Positions 55,502-64,000 of a stretch of DNA of 64,000 bases are shown here, in pieces. The stretch's first letter is position 1. Each line of letters begins with the position of its first letter. A model generated the notes under the pieces. The model did no database searches. It had not been told where the DNA came from and saw nothing but the letters and a program-made list of their open reading frames with translations. This DNA is from an uncultured Bacteroidota bacterium (GTDB taxonomy: Bacteria; Bacteroidota; Bacteroidia; Flavobacteriales; Flavobacteriaceae): assembly GCA_902598305.1 (NCBI GenBank), contig CACKBL010000002.1, positions 62,001-126,000 of the forward strand, read 5' to 3'. The position numbers were made by a program, and so were the translations under genes.

Positions 55502-58500
55502 TTAAGTATTTCTAATTTTAGTTTGGTACATAACATTAGGTTTTGTTCCTACGCTTTCTAAAAGGTGATACATTCTGTCATTAGCTTTGAGTTCGGAGAC
55601 CTTACTTTCCTTATCATTTATATCACCAAATACCATTGCTCCGGTTGTACAAGCGGAAGAACAGGCACACTTCCAATCACCGTCTTTTATAGGCCTACCC
55701 TCCAGTTTGGCATCAAGAATTGTTTTTTGAGTCATTTGTATACACATTGAACACTTCTCCATTACACCCCGCGATCTTACAACAACATCGGGGTTTAAAA
55801 CCATTCTTCCTAAATCATTGTTCATATGATAATCAAACTCATCATTTTTATTGTAAAGGAACCAATTAAATCTTCTAACCTTGTAAGGACAATTATTAGC
55901 ACAATATCTCGTTCCAACACATCTGTTATAAGCCATGTGGTTTTGACCTTGACGTCCGTGGGAAGACGCTGCAACAGGGCAAACGGTCTCGCAAGGAGCA
56001 TGGTTACAGTGCTGGCACATAACGGGCTGGAAAGCTACCTGGGGGTTTTCAGAAGCCTTCTCCATTTTACCAAAGGTTGTTAAAGAATCTCCTATGCCAG
56101 ATATTGCATCTTTGGTATCCACATCTTCTTCAAAGGAATCTTCGGAAGAATAATATCTATCAATCCTAAGCCAGTGCATGTCTCTAGATTTTCGAATTTC
56201 CCTTTTGCCAACAACAGGTACATTGTTTTCAGCGTGACAAGCTATGACGCAAGCTCCACAACCAGTACAAGCATTTAAATCAATCGACAAATTAAAATGA
56301 TGTCCAATTGATCTATCAAAGCTCTCCCAAATGTCAACCTTTTTTGATGTAACTGCTGTTTCTATGTGATTCTTCGATACCTTCGGAATAGGGTTCCAAT
56401 ACTCTTTATCTTTAGTGTTAAAAACCTCTAAAGTAGTTTCTTTAATAATATCACCCCGTCCCATTAAAGTATTTTGGAGTTGTGTACAAGCAAACTCGTG
56501 GAAACCGTCAGTCAACTCAACTTTTACTCTTTGGTTTTTCTTAAAAGATTTGAAAAAAACAAATGCATTTACTCCAGTTTGCATCTCTTCTTGAATTCCT
56601 AATTTTCTTCCATATCCTAAAGCTAACCCAACTGACCCTTTTGCCTGACCAGGTTGTATTACTACTGGTACTTTCAAGGTACTTTCTCCGTCACTTATTT
56701 TGGCAAAACTCCCATTTAAGGCACCATCGGCAACATTGATATTTTTCAAGCCAATTCTATTCGCATCAAAAGAAGAGATAGTCAGATAGTTATCCCATGT
56801 TACTCTTGTTATTGGATCTGGAAATTCTTGGAGCCACGGATTATTTGCCTGCTGTCCGTCACCCATACCTGTTTTGCTATACAGCACAAGTTCCATATCG
56901 GATTCATCGTCGATATTAAAATCTTTATTGAGAACTGTTATTTTTTTAGGATTAAAATTTAGTTTTTCTTTTTTACTTTTTTTATAAAATCCGTCATGTA
57001 AAACTTTATTCCATGATCTTCCATTTAAAACATTTTGTTTCCAAAATGCCTTGATTGTTGCGTAGTAATCTTTACTTGAACCTATAACTGATAAAACAAA
57101 ATCCTGAAATTGCATTGTGTTAAAAAGAGGTCTAATTGTTGGTTGCGCTAAAAAGTAGTGGCCTTCTTTAAACTCATAATCCCCCCAGGATTCTAAATAA
57201 TGTGGTGCGGCAGCGATATATTTACAAACCGAAGATGTCTCATCTTCTTTCATTGAAAATGATAAAGAAAAGTCTAAATCACTTATTGCTTTTTTTATCT
57301 TTTCCCCTTCGGATAAACTGTAAACTGGGTTTAAACCTACAGTTATTAACCCACTTATTTTTCCATCCAATAGTTCCTTTATAAAAACCTCTACCTCGTT
57401 ACCACTTTGAGTCCTTGTTAGTCTTGCAGAGTTTTCAATTGCTAGGCTTCTAATATGGTTGTTTAAATCTAATATCAAATCTTGAACATTCTTGTCATCT
57501 AAACCAGAGACAATGACAGCTTTGGAGCCAAATTTTTTAATGCCCTCTGCAGCAAATTTTGCATTTTCCTTCTGCTCTGGAGATAATTTAATTTTGCTGT
57601 TCAATCCTTTTACCTCTGAATATATATAGGATAAAATCCTTTTTTGCTCAGTTGGTGTAGCCGGTACTCTTATATCTGCATTGGCTCCAGTGAGAGTCAT
57701 ATTTGCTTCAAACTGGACATGTTTTGACATTCTCCCTTTTCCAGTTTTCCTGTCCGGTACTCTATTGCTGACATATTTTGTATCATAGCCTCCACCTTGC
57801 CAATCTCCAAGAAAGTCTGCATCAACAGAAACAATAAAATCAGATTTACTAAAATCGTAGTCCACAAGTCCTTCAAAACCATATGCATCTTTGAATGACT
57901 CTACGGAATAACTTGAAGGTACTGTGTCTAAGATTATATGTTCTATATTAGGAAATTTAGTTACTAAGTCTTTGATTATTTTGTTTGTGGTAGGGCTAGC
58001 AAATGTTTGGGTTAATAATACAACCTTGCCTTGTTTTTTTGACACTGCATCTAGATCTAACAAAACCTCAGATTTTAAGTCATCCCATGAAGAATCTTGT
58101 CCTTTAATTTTAGGGGTTTGTATTCTTTTAGTGTCATACAAAGACAAAACAGATGCGTGCACTCTTGCATTAGCGCCACAAAAATCAGGTGCATCATTAT
58201 TACTCTCAATTTTTATTGGCCTCCCTTCTCGTGTTTTTACCAAAATACTGGCAAAATCAAATCCGTCAGCTATAGCTGTTGCATAATAATTGGCAATACC
58301 TGGTCTAATTTGCTCTGGCTGAACAACGTACGGAACAGATTTTATTACTGGTCCTTCGCAAGCAGCCAATGCAGCAGCTGTTGTACTAAAGCCAACATAT
58401 TTTAGAAAATCTCTTCTGGTTGTATTATCTGCCTCAAGACCCTCCTGATCTAATAAAATTTTATCTACTGGAAGTTGGTTTGCAAACTCCTTGTTTTCAA

Positions 58501-58570
58501 TATCTTTAATTAAGACTGATTTTTTGTCAATCTGCTCAACGTTTTTCCAATATGTCTTTTTCTTATTCAC
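55502..58570 (-). CDS. actB: Alternative complex III Fe-S subunit ActB
   Basis: A 1022-residue protein. The N-terminus has a Tat-like signal (TRRDFLKYVGFSTTAAALAAC) ending in a lipobox-type Cys. The middle (about 100-720) is a molybdopterin-oxidoreductase-like fold that in this family holds no molybdenum cofactor. The C-terminal part carries the iron-sulfur cysteines: CTGCGACVIAC, CQHCNHAPCETVCP, CVGTRYCANNCP and CSMCIQM with CACSSAC. I chose GTG at 58570 (MNKKKTYWKNVEQ), which matches the family N-terminus and sits 10 bases past the actA stop; a GTG at 58600 would overlap actA. Confidence 0.95.
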   Translation of the reverse strand: MNKKKTYWKNVEQIDKKSVLIKDIENKEFANQLPVDKILLDQEGLEADNTTRRDFLKYVGFSTTAAALAACEGPVIKSVPYVVQPEQIRPGIANYYATAIADGFDFASILVKTREGRPIKIESNNDAPDFCGANARVHASVLSLYDTKRIQTPKIKGQDSSWDDLKSEVLLDLDAVSKKQGKVVLLTQTFASPTTNKIIKDLVTKFPNIEHIILDTVPSSYSVESFKDAYGFEGLVDYDFSKSDFIVSVDADFLGDWQGGGYDTKYVSNRVPDRKTGKGRMSKHVQFEANMTLTGANADIRVPATPTEQKRILSYIYSEVKGLNSKIKLSPEQKENAKFAAEGIKKFGSKAVIVSGLDDKNVQDLILDLNNHIRSLAIENSARLTRTQSGNEVEVFIKELLDGKISGLITVGLNPVYSLSEGEKIKKAISDLDFSLSFSMKEDETSSVCKYIAAAPHYLESWGDYEFKEGHYFLAQPTIRPLFNTMQFQDFVLSVIGSSKDYYATIKAFWKQNVLNGRSWNKVLHDGFYKKSKKEKLNFNPKKITVLNKDFNIDDESDMELVLYSKTGMGDGQQANNPWLQEFPDPITRVTWDNYLTISSFDANRIGLKNINVADGALNGSFAKISDGESTLKVPVVIQPGQAKGSVGLALGYGRKLGIQEEMQTGVNAFVFFKSFKKNQRVKVELTDGFHEFACTQLQNTLMGRGDIIKETTLEVFNTKDKEYWNPIPKVSKNHIETAVTSKKVDIWESFDRSIGHHFNLSIDLNACTGCGACVIACHAENNVPVVGKREIRKSRDMHWLRIDRYYSSEDSFEEDVDTKDAISGIGDSLTTFGKMEKASENPQVAFQPVMCQHCNHAPCETVCPVAASSHGRQGQNHMAYNRCVGTRYCANNCPYKVRRFNWFLYNKNDEFDYHMNNDLGRMVLNPDVVVRSRGVMEKCSMCIQMTQKTILDAKLEGRPIKDGDWKCACSSACTTGAMVFGDINDKESKVSELKANDRMYHLLESVGTKPNVMYQTKIRNT

Positions 58571-58580
58571 TATAATTTGT

Positions 58581-59858
58581 TTAGTAATGACATTTTCCAC
58601 ATTCTAGTCCTCCCATTTGGGCAACAGTTAACTTCTCAACTCCATACTTTTGCGATAGAGATTCATGTATTTTTTGATAATACTCATTATCCTCAAGCTT
58701 CAGATTTGACTTTCTATGACAATCAATACACCACCCCATCGTAAGTGGTGAATATTGATACATAATTTCCATTTCTTCAACAGGGCCATGGCAATTTTGG
58801 CAATCAACTTTACCTACGCTAACATGTTGGGAATGATTAAAATAAGCAAAATCCGGAAGATTGTGAATTCTTACCCATTTTACGGGTTCAATCTGTCCAG
58901 TGTATCTTTGGTTGTCTTCGTCCCAACCAACAGCTGCATAAAGTTTTTTTATTTCATTTGTATAAAAATCTTTAGTGTAGCCATTTTCTAAATCTTCTTC
59001 TCCATTATATTCTGCTATATTAACGTGACAATTCATACATACATTCAAAGAGGGAATTCCTGAGTGTTTAGAAACTCTGGCTGAAGAATGACAATAATTA
59101 CAATCAATCTGATTTGCGCCAGAATGAATCTTATGAGAATAATGGATTGGCTGCACTGGCATATAACCTTGGTCGACACCAATTTGCATTAAATAGCCGT
59201 ATCCAAAATATGCACTTGATAAAAGAAGAAAAACAACACTAACGAAAACTAAAAATTGATTTTTTACAAATGCCTCCCAAATTGGTGTTATATTTTTTTT
59301 CTTTTCCTCCTTGACAAGAACTACACCATTAGCAAGAGCAATTTTTTTAAGCGTTTTGTTGACTAAAACCAACATTGTGAGCAAAATTGTAAATATTAAG
59401 ACAAGGGCGAATAATATTAACTGGTTTGAAACTGAATTGTCTTGAACAGGCTGAATCGGAGCATTGGAAACGGCAGCGACTGTTGGAGGTGGAACATAAT
59501 CTGTGTAAGCCAAAATATTATCAATGTCTGTATTTGACAATTGAGGAAAATTATTCATTACAGATTTATTATATTCCTCCCATATTGCAATGGCTTGCGC
59601 ATCTCCTGATTTAATCATAGCAGAGCTGTTTTTTATCCAACTATAAAGCCACTCTTTATCGTACTTGGCAGTAACTCCCTTGAGGGCAGGACCAACAGCC
59701 TTTTTATTTAGTTTATGACAAGCTGCGCAATTGGCATTAAATAATTTTTTCCCCGCTAAAGGGTCTGGATCTTGTCCGTAAGAAATGCCACAAAAAATAA
59801 TTAAAAATGATAGTAAATTTTTCCTCAGCAACCTTTGTAAATTAAGCTCAATCTTCAC
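58581..59858 (-). CDS. actA: Alternative complex III multiheme cytochrome c ActA
   Basis: A 425-residue periplasmic cytochrome with a signal peptide (about 1-28) and one internal membrane helix near 200. Six CxxCH heme motifs are visible: CAACH at 44-48, then CNYCH, CMNCH, CQNCH, CIDCH and CGKCH between about 250 and the C-terminus. The first lies in a class I cytochrome c domain, fused ahead of the pentaheme part. The start is GTG at 59858; a TTG at codon 10 would also leave a usable leader. It is the first gene of the actABCDEF-ctaCD operon, downstream of a likely promoter. Confidence 0.95.
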   Translation of the reverse strand: MKIELNLQRLLRKNLLSFLIIFCGISYGQDPDPLAGKKLFNANCAACHKLNKKAVGPALKGVTAKYDKEWLYSWIKNSSAMIKSGDAQAIAIWEEYNKSVMNNFPQLSNTDIDNILAYTDYVPPPTVAAVSNAPIQPVQDNSVSNQLILFALVLIFTILLTMLVLVNKTLKKIALANGVVLVKEEKKKNITPIWEAFVKNQFLVFVSVVFLLLSSAYFGYGYLMQIGVDQGYMPVQPIHYSHKIHSGANQIDCNYCHSSARVSKHSGIPSLNVCMNCHVNIAEYNGEEDLENGYTKDFYTNEIKKLYAAVGWDEDNQRYTGQIEPVKWVRIHNLPDFAYFNHSQHVSVGKVDCQNCHGPVEEMEIMYQYSPLTMGWCIDCHRKSNLKLEDNEYYQKIHESLSQKYGVEKLTVAQMGGLECGKCHY

Positions 59859-60049
59859 TATAAAAAAGTTATAACAAATTTAAATAAAATATAATTAATT
59901 ATTAACCAAAATCCGCAGTAAAATTAATACATAAACAGCACTTGAAAAAAGCAAATAATACCATTTGAGTTAATTTATAATGAATCTAAATAATGGTCGG
60001 TTTTGTTTAATTTTAAAATAATTATTTTTATAAAAATTATTTAACAATT
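59859..60049. other. Divergent intergenic region actA / SPOR gene
   Basis: The longest gap in the window (191 bases), very AT-rich. It contains the likely actA promoter at its left end. On the plus strand I see only a weak TAATTTTA before the SPOR gene. No RNA gene, hairpin or additional coding frame was recognised. Confidence 0.7.
59875..59909 (-). promoter_or_regulatory. Putative promoter of the act-cta operon
   Basis: On the minus strand a TTG (59909-59907, within TTTTGG) is followed after 24 bases by TAAATTTG (59882-59875), matching the Bacteroidota -33/-7 pattern TTG and TAnnTTTG. The -7 box ends 16 bases before the GTG of actA. Confidence 0.5.
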
Positions 60050-60439
60050 ATGTTCTTTTATAAGGGTTTTGGTGATTTCTTTTTAATACTGCTGATTTTT
60101 AATTGTTCAACATTTTTAGGGCAATCTAAAAATTTAGATATTGAAATTAGTGATGAAATAGAGAAACTTCTTTCATTAAAGATTTTGATCAACAAAAAAA
60201 ACTACGAAAATAATTACTATGCAATACAGCTTTACAATGGAAATTACGAGAAAGCTAAAAAAATTCTATCGGAGTTTAAGAATAAGTTTCCCGAATGGGA
60301 ATCAAACTTATCTTTTGAGACTCCTAATTACAAAGTTAGGGTAGGAAATTTTAAAGAGTTTATAGTAGCCAGTAAAAAATTGGATTTTATTCGAAGGTTG
60401 TACCCTTCAGCTTTTTTATTAAGACCTAATAATTTATAG
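60050..60439 (+). CDS. SPOR-domain-like secreted protein
   Basis: A 129-residue protein with an N-terminal signal peptide (about 1-24, ending FLGQ) and a C-terminal SPOR-like domain (about 55-129): [27 protein letters not shown], then [35 protein letters not shown] domains bind denuded peptidoglycan glycan strands, often at division sites; that role is inferred. Genes of this kind lie between act genes and infB in many flavobacteria. The 3' end overlaps the convergent infB end by 6 bases. Confidence 0.82.
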   Translation: MFFYKGFGDFFLILLIFNCSTFLGQSKNLDIEISDEIEKLLSLKILINKKNYENNYYAIQLYNGNYEKAKKILSEFKNKFPEWESNLSFETPNYKVRVGNFKEFIVASKKLDFIRRLYPSAFLLRPNNL

Positions 60440-63064
60440 TTTTTTTCTTACTTCTACTTCTTGGAATGCTTCCAATAAATCGTTTACTTTTAAGTCGTTA
60501 AAACTTTTAATCTGAATTCCACAATCGTAACCTTTAGCTACCTCTTTTACATCATCCTTAAACCTTTTGAGTGAGACTAAAGTTCCGGTAAATATTACAA
60601 CCCCTTCCCTTATCAACCTAATTCCAGAATTTTTAAAAATTTTCCCTGAAGTAACCATACAACCTGCAATTGTTCCAACTTTAGAAATTTTATAGGTTTC
60701 TCTTATTTCAGCATTACCAGTGACTTCTTCTTTAAGCTCAGGTGACAGCATGCCTTCCATTGCGTCTTTAACGTCATTTATTGCATCATAAATTATAGAA
60801 TATGTTCTAATATCAATTTTTTCTTTTTCTGACAAAGTCCTTGCATTTCCCATCGGTCTAACATTAAAACCTATAACGATTGCATCTGAAGCAGAAGCAA
60901 GAATTATATCTGACTCCGTAATAGCACCAACCCCTTTGTGTATTATTTTTACCTCAATTTCTTGAGTTGAAAGATTTTCTAAAGAATTAGATAATGCCTC
61001 TACAGAGCCATCAACATCACCTTTTAAAATAATATTTAATTCTTGAAATTCACCAAGAGCAATTCTTCTTCCAATTTCATCCAAAGTTATATGTCGCTGG
61101 GTTCTTACGTTCTGTTCTCGCTGAAGTTGAGTTCTTTTAGCTGCAATTTGTTTAGCCTCTTTTTCATCTTTCAAAACTTGAAAATTATCTCCAGCTTGAG
61201 GTGCTCCATCTAAACCTAATATTGATACAGGTGTTGAAGGAGGTGCTGCTTTCAGATTCTTACCTCTTTCGTCAAAAAGAGCCTTTACTTTTCCACTATT
61301 TTTTCCAGCTAAAATAAAATCTCCAATTTTTAATGTACCACTTTGTACTAAAAGGGTAGACACAAAACCCCTACCTTTATCAAGATAAGCTTCTACAACA
61401 GTTCCTTTTGCTGGTTTGTCAAAATTTGCGGTCAATTCTAATAATTCGGCTTCTAATAAAACTTTTTCTAGAAGCTCTTTGACTCCCTTACCCTCTAAAG
61501 CAGAAATATCTTGAGACTGTATTTTTCCTCCCCAATCTTCCACCATTAGATTCATATTTGCTAAACCTTCTTTAATTTTATCAGGATTGGCCGTTTCTTT
61601 ATCAATTTTATTAATCGCAAAAACAATTGGCACACTAGCTGCCTGAGCATGGCTTATTGCTTCTTTTGTTTGCGGCATAATGTCATCATCAGCAGCAATT
61701 ACAATAACCGCAATATCTGTTAACTGAGCTCCCCTTGCTCTCATAGATGTAAATGCCTCGTGTCCGGGGGTGTCGAGAAAAGTAATTTTTTCTTGGTTTT
61801 CCAGTGTAACTGAATACGCGCCTATGTGCTGTGTAATACCTCCCGATTCGCCAGCTATTACGTTTTCCTTTCTGATAAAATCTAATAAAGAGGTTTTTCC
61901 GTGATCGACATGTCCCATGACAGTTACAATTGGTGCACGCGGGGAAAGTTCTGATTCTTCATCTACAATTTCAGACTCAAAGTTATCATCTACGTCAGCT
62001 TTAGCAAATTCAACCTTAAAACCAAATTCTTCAGCTACTATTGTTAGAGTTTCAGCATCTAGCCTTTGATTCATTGTTACCATTATCCCCAATGACATAC
62101 AAGCAGATATAATTTCATTGCCTGCAACCTCCATCATAGTTGCAACTTCTCCCACGGTGATAAACTCTGTTACCCTTAAGGTTTTACTTTGCGCTTCTTG
62201 AATGGCTTGCTCTTCTTCGGTTTTTTGTTTATGTTGAACTCTCTTATCTCTTCTGTATTTTGCCCCTTTAGATTTTGAGGATTTACCCTGAAGTTTTTCT
62301 AAAGTCTCTCTAATTTGTTTTTGGACTTCTTCCTCAGAAGGTTCAACTTTTAAATTTTGAATTTTACTCGATTCCTTCTTTTTAGGCTGATTTTTTTTTG
62401 ATTGAATATTTTCAGCATTCGGTTTTTTTTGATTGGTTTCTTTGGTTACAATTCTTTTTCTTTTTTTCTTTCTAGAAGCTTCAACACTTTTTTCTTGCTC
62501 TTTAATTTTTTCCAAATCAACCGTCTCTCCAGTCTTAACAGGAGCGACAATTTTTTTATAAATAGTAGTTAATTTTTCATTATCTAGAGGAAGTTTTTCT
62601 TCATTACTATTCTTATCAATACTTGAATCTTGATTTGCATCTTTTTTTACTATTTTTTTGTCTTCATTTTCTTGTAGTGTTAAATCTTTAGATAGATTTT
62701 TTTTCGAATTCAAATCAATTTTCCCTACGGGTTTAAATTTTCTTACAGAACTACTAGCGGTTATTATTTCAGTATTTTTTTCTGTGTTGATGATTTTTTC
62801 TTGTTCTCTTTTTTCCTGCTGAATTCTTAAATTTTCCTTTTCCTTTCTTTTTTCCTCACTAATTTCAGCAGATTCATCCTTTTTTGACTTATCGACTTTA
62901 AATCCTTCTAATAACAATTCATAGGTTTCTTGAGAAATTTTTGTTGTAGGCCTTGCCTCAATCTCACAACCAACATTTGATAAATACTCCACAGCTCTAT
63001 CTAGAGAAATGTTTAGCTCTCTTAAAACTTTATTTAATCGTAATGTAAGTGCTTTATCTGCCAT
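60434..63064 (-). CDS. infB: Translation initiation factor IF-2
   Basis: A GTPase that positions initiator tRNA on the 30S subunit and promotes subunit joining. The N-terminal IF2_N domain (1-55) is followed by a long Lys/Glu-rich disordered linker (about 70-300) and a second IF2_N-type domain (about 300-360). The G domain follows, with GHVDHGKT at 384-391, [17 protein letters not shown] and NKID. Domains II, III and IV complete the 876 residues. It lies 34 bases after nusA, the classical nusA-infB pair. Confidence 0.97.
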   Translation of the reverse strand: MADKALTLRLNKVLRELNISLDRAVEYLSNVGCEIEARPTTKISQETYELLLEGFKVDKSKKDESAEISEEKRKEKENLRIQQEKREQEKIINTEKNTEIITASSSVRKFKPVGKIDLNSKKNLSKDLTLQENEDKKIVKKDANQDSSIDKNSNEEKLPLDNEKLTTIYKKIVAPVKTGETVDLEKIKEQEKSVEASRKKKRKRIVTKETNQKKPNAENIQSKKNQPKKKESSKIQNLKVEPSEEEVQKQIRETLEKLQGKSSKSKGAKYRRDKRVQHKQKTEEEQAIQEAQSKTLRVTEFITVGEVATMMEVAGNEIISACMSLGIMVTMNQRLDAETLTIVAEEFGFKVEFAKADVDDNFESEIVDEESELSPRAPIVTVMGHVDHGKTSLLDFIRKENVIAGESGGITQHIGAYSVTLENQEKITFLDTPGHEAFTSMRARGAQLTDIAVIVIAADDDIMPQTKEAISHAQAASVPIVFAINKIDKETANPDKIKEGLANMNLMVEDWGGKIQSQDISALEGKGVKELLEKVLLEAELLELTANFDKPAKGTVVEAYLDKGRGFVSTLLVQSGTLKIGDFILAGKNSGKVKALFDERGKNLKAAPPSTPVSILGLDGAPQAGDNFQVLKDEKEAKQIAAKRTQLQREQNVRTQRHITLDEIGRRIALGEFQELNIILKGDVDGSVEALSNSLENLSTQEIEVKIIHKGVGAITESDIILASASDAIVIGFNVRPMGNARTLSEKEKIDIRTYSIIYDAINDVKDAMEGMLSPELKEEVTGNAEIRETYKISKVGTIAGCMVTSGKIFKNSGIRLIREGVVIFTGTLVSLKRFKDDVKEVAKGYDCGIQIKSFNDLKVNDLLEAFQEVEVRKKL

Positions 63065-63098
63065 AAACTAAAATCGATTTGATACTTTTTTAATTAAA

Positions 63099-64000
63099 CT
63101 ATTCTTCAAATTCTTCCTTTAAAATTCTAATTACTTCTTTTATGGTTTCTTCCTCTAGGTCGGTTCGTTTGATAAGTTCTGACTGATCTAATTCCAAAAT
63201 ACTTTTTGCCGTATCAAGTCCCACCTTTTTAAACTCCTCAATAACCCAATCATCAATTTCATCTGAGAATTCACTTAATTCCACATCTTCCTCCATACCC
63301 TCTCTATATACATCAATTTCATAACCAGTTAATTGTCCTGCAAGTCGAATGTTATTGCCTCCCCTGCCAATTGCTTTTGAAACCTCTTCTGGATTTAAAA
63401 AAACTTGAACTCTTTTGTTATCCTCATCAATCTTTAAGGAATTTACTTTTGCTGGCGAAAGGGATCGAGTAATATAAAGTTGTAAGTTGTTAGTGTAGTT
63501 TATTACATCAATATTTTCATTTCCCAACTCTCTGACTATACCATGTATTCTAGATCCCTTCATTCCGACACATGCGCCAACCGGGTCTATTCTGTCATCA
63601 TATGAGTCTACCGAAACTTTAGCTTTATCTCCAGGAATTCTCACTGCTTTTTTTATGTTAATAAGACCATCAAAAACTTCTGGAATTTCCTGTTCAAATA
63701 ATTTCTCCAAAAATTTAGGGGAGGTTCTTGTAAAAACTATTCTAGGTTTGTTTCCCCTTAGTTCAACACTCTCAATTATTCCTCTAACACTGTCACCTTT
63801 TCTGTAAAAATCAGAACCAATCTGTTTGTCCTTTGGCAATATCAACTCATTACCGTCATCATCCAATAAAATCACCTCTCTATTTCTTACATGATGGACC
63901 TCAGCTGTGTAAAGTTCTCCTTCAAGTTCCTTAAATTGCTTGAATACATTTGTAGAGTCATGTTCATGAATTTTAGATACCAAATTTTGTCTTAGTGAAA
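63099..64000 (-). CDS. nusA: Transcription termination/antitermination factor NusA (5' end outside window)
   Basis: About 300 C-terminal codons are present; the frame stays open to the right edge through SLRQNLVSKIHEHDSTN, so the true start lies beyond 64000. The visible part has the end of the N-terminal polymerase-binding domain, the S1 domain (GELYTAEVHHV to GIIESVEL), KH1 with VGACVGMKGSRI, KH2 with AIGRGGNNIRLA, and an acidic helix-rich C-terminus. A TTG in frame at 63983 is internal and not a start. Confidence 0.96.
   Translation of the reverse strand, partial: SLRQNLVSKIHEHDSTNVFKQFKELEGELYTAEVHHVRNREVILLDDDGNELILPKDKQIGSDFYRKGDSVRGIIESVELRGNKPRIVFTRTSPKFLEKLFEQEIPEVFDGLINIKKAVRIPGDKAKVSVDSYDDRIDPVGACVGMKGSRIHGIVRELGNENIDVINYTNNLQLYITRSLSPAKVNSLKIDEDNKRVQVFLNPEEVSKAIGRGGNNIRLAGQLTGYEIDVYREGMEEDVELSEFSDEIDDWVIEEFKKVGLDTAKSILELDQSELIKRTDLEEETIKEVIRILKEEFEE

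Noticed and set aside
58571-58600. N-terminal extension of ActB from GTG 58600
   Set aside because: It would overlap actA and add ten residues not matching the family N-terminus.
59859-60049. Possible small RNA in the longest gap
   Set aside because: No stable hairpin, terminator or GC-rich core is visible; sequence is uniformly AT-rich.

Overview
The window is a stretch of chromosome from a low-GC member of the Bacteroidota, almost certainly order Flavobacteriales and plausibly a streamlined marine lineage. The evidence is the combination of a giant SprA (type IX secretion outer-membrane channel), a secreted metalloprotease with a type IX C-terminal sorting domain, a complete alternative complex III (actA-F) leading into a caa3/aa3-type oxidase, paired OmpH/Skp genes behind bamA, DUF6089 next to uppS, and flavobacterial -7 promoter boxes (TAnnTTTG). 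Coding density is very high. No gap exceeds 200 bases, and no tRNA, rRNA, insertion sequence, CRISPR array or prophage gene was seen.

Layout. 1-4366 (leftward): a lipoprotein cut by the window edge and a 1276-residue reprolysin-like metalloprotease. 4452-9768 (rightward): ribF, serS, rsmA, mgtE and a D-2-hydroxyacid dehydrogenase. 9731-13063 (leftward): lysC, a GNAT acetyltransferase, an alpha/beta hydrolase and pdxJ. 13154-19196 (rightward): nadK, a DUF6089 outer-membrane protein, uppS, bamA and two OmpH/Skp chaperones, an envelope-biogenesis block. 19197-20628: a gamma-carbonic-anhydrase-like protein (leftward) and a NifU-type Fe-S scaffold (rightward).

From 59858 down to 20641 everything runs leftward for about 39 kb. 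In transcription order: actABCDEF, ctaC and ctaD, ended by the one clear intrinsic terminator at 48738-48764; ruvB, queG, an SLC45-like MFS carrier, maeB, ruvA and sprA; gcvH, a VanZ-like protein and tonB; ctaB (heme O synthase), two subunit-III genes, subunit IV, a cysteine-free SCO-like protein, SCO, DUF420 and a small CxxC protein; then an apparently self-regulated unit of two small membrane proteins, a winged-helix regulator, a MacB-type ABC ATPase, two paralogous permeases, a membrane fusion protein, a TolC-like protein and tsaB. The right end holds a SPOR-domain protein (rightward), then infB and a 5'-truncated nusA (leftward).

Functionally, alternative complex III oxidises quinol and passes electrons to the oxidase. 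The oxidase genes are split into a catalytic cluster (48.8-51.7 kb) and a subunit/assembly cluster (28.5-33.5 kb). Most of the window is conserved housekeeping content, and I found no convincing wholly new system. The best leads are the regulator/exporter operon with a possible operator and a possible frameshift, the cysteine-free SCO paralogue beside SCO, and a long slippery A-tract that could fuse MaeB to RuvA.
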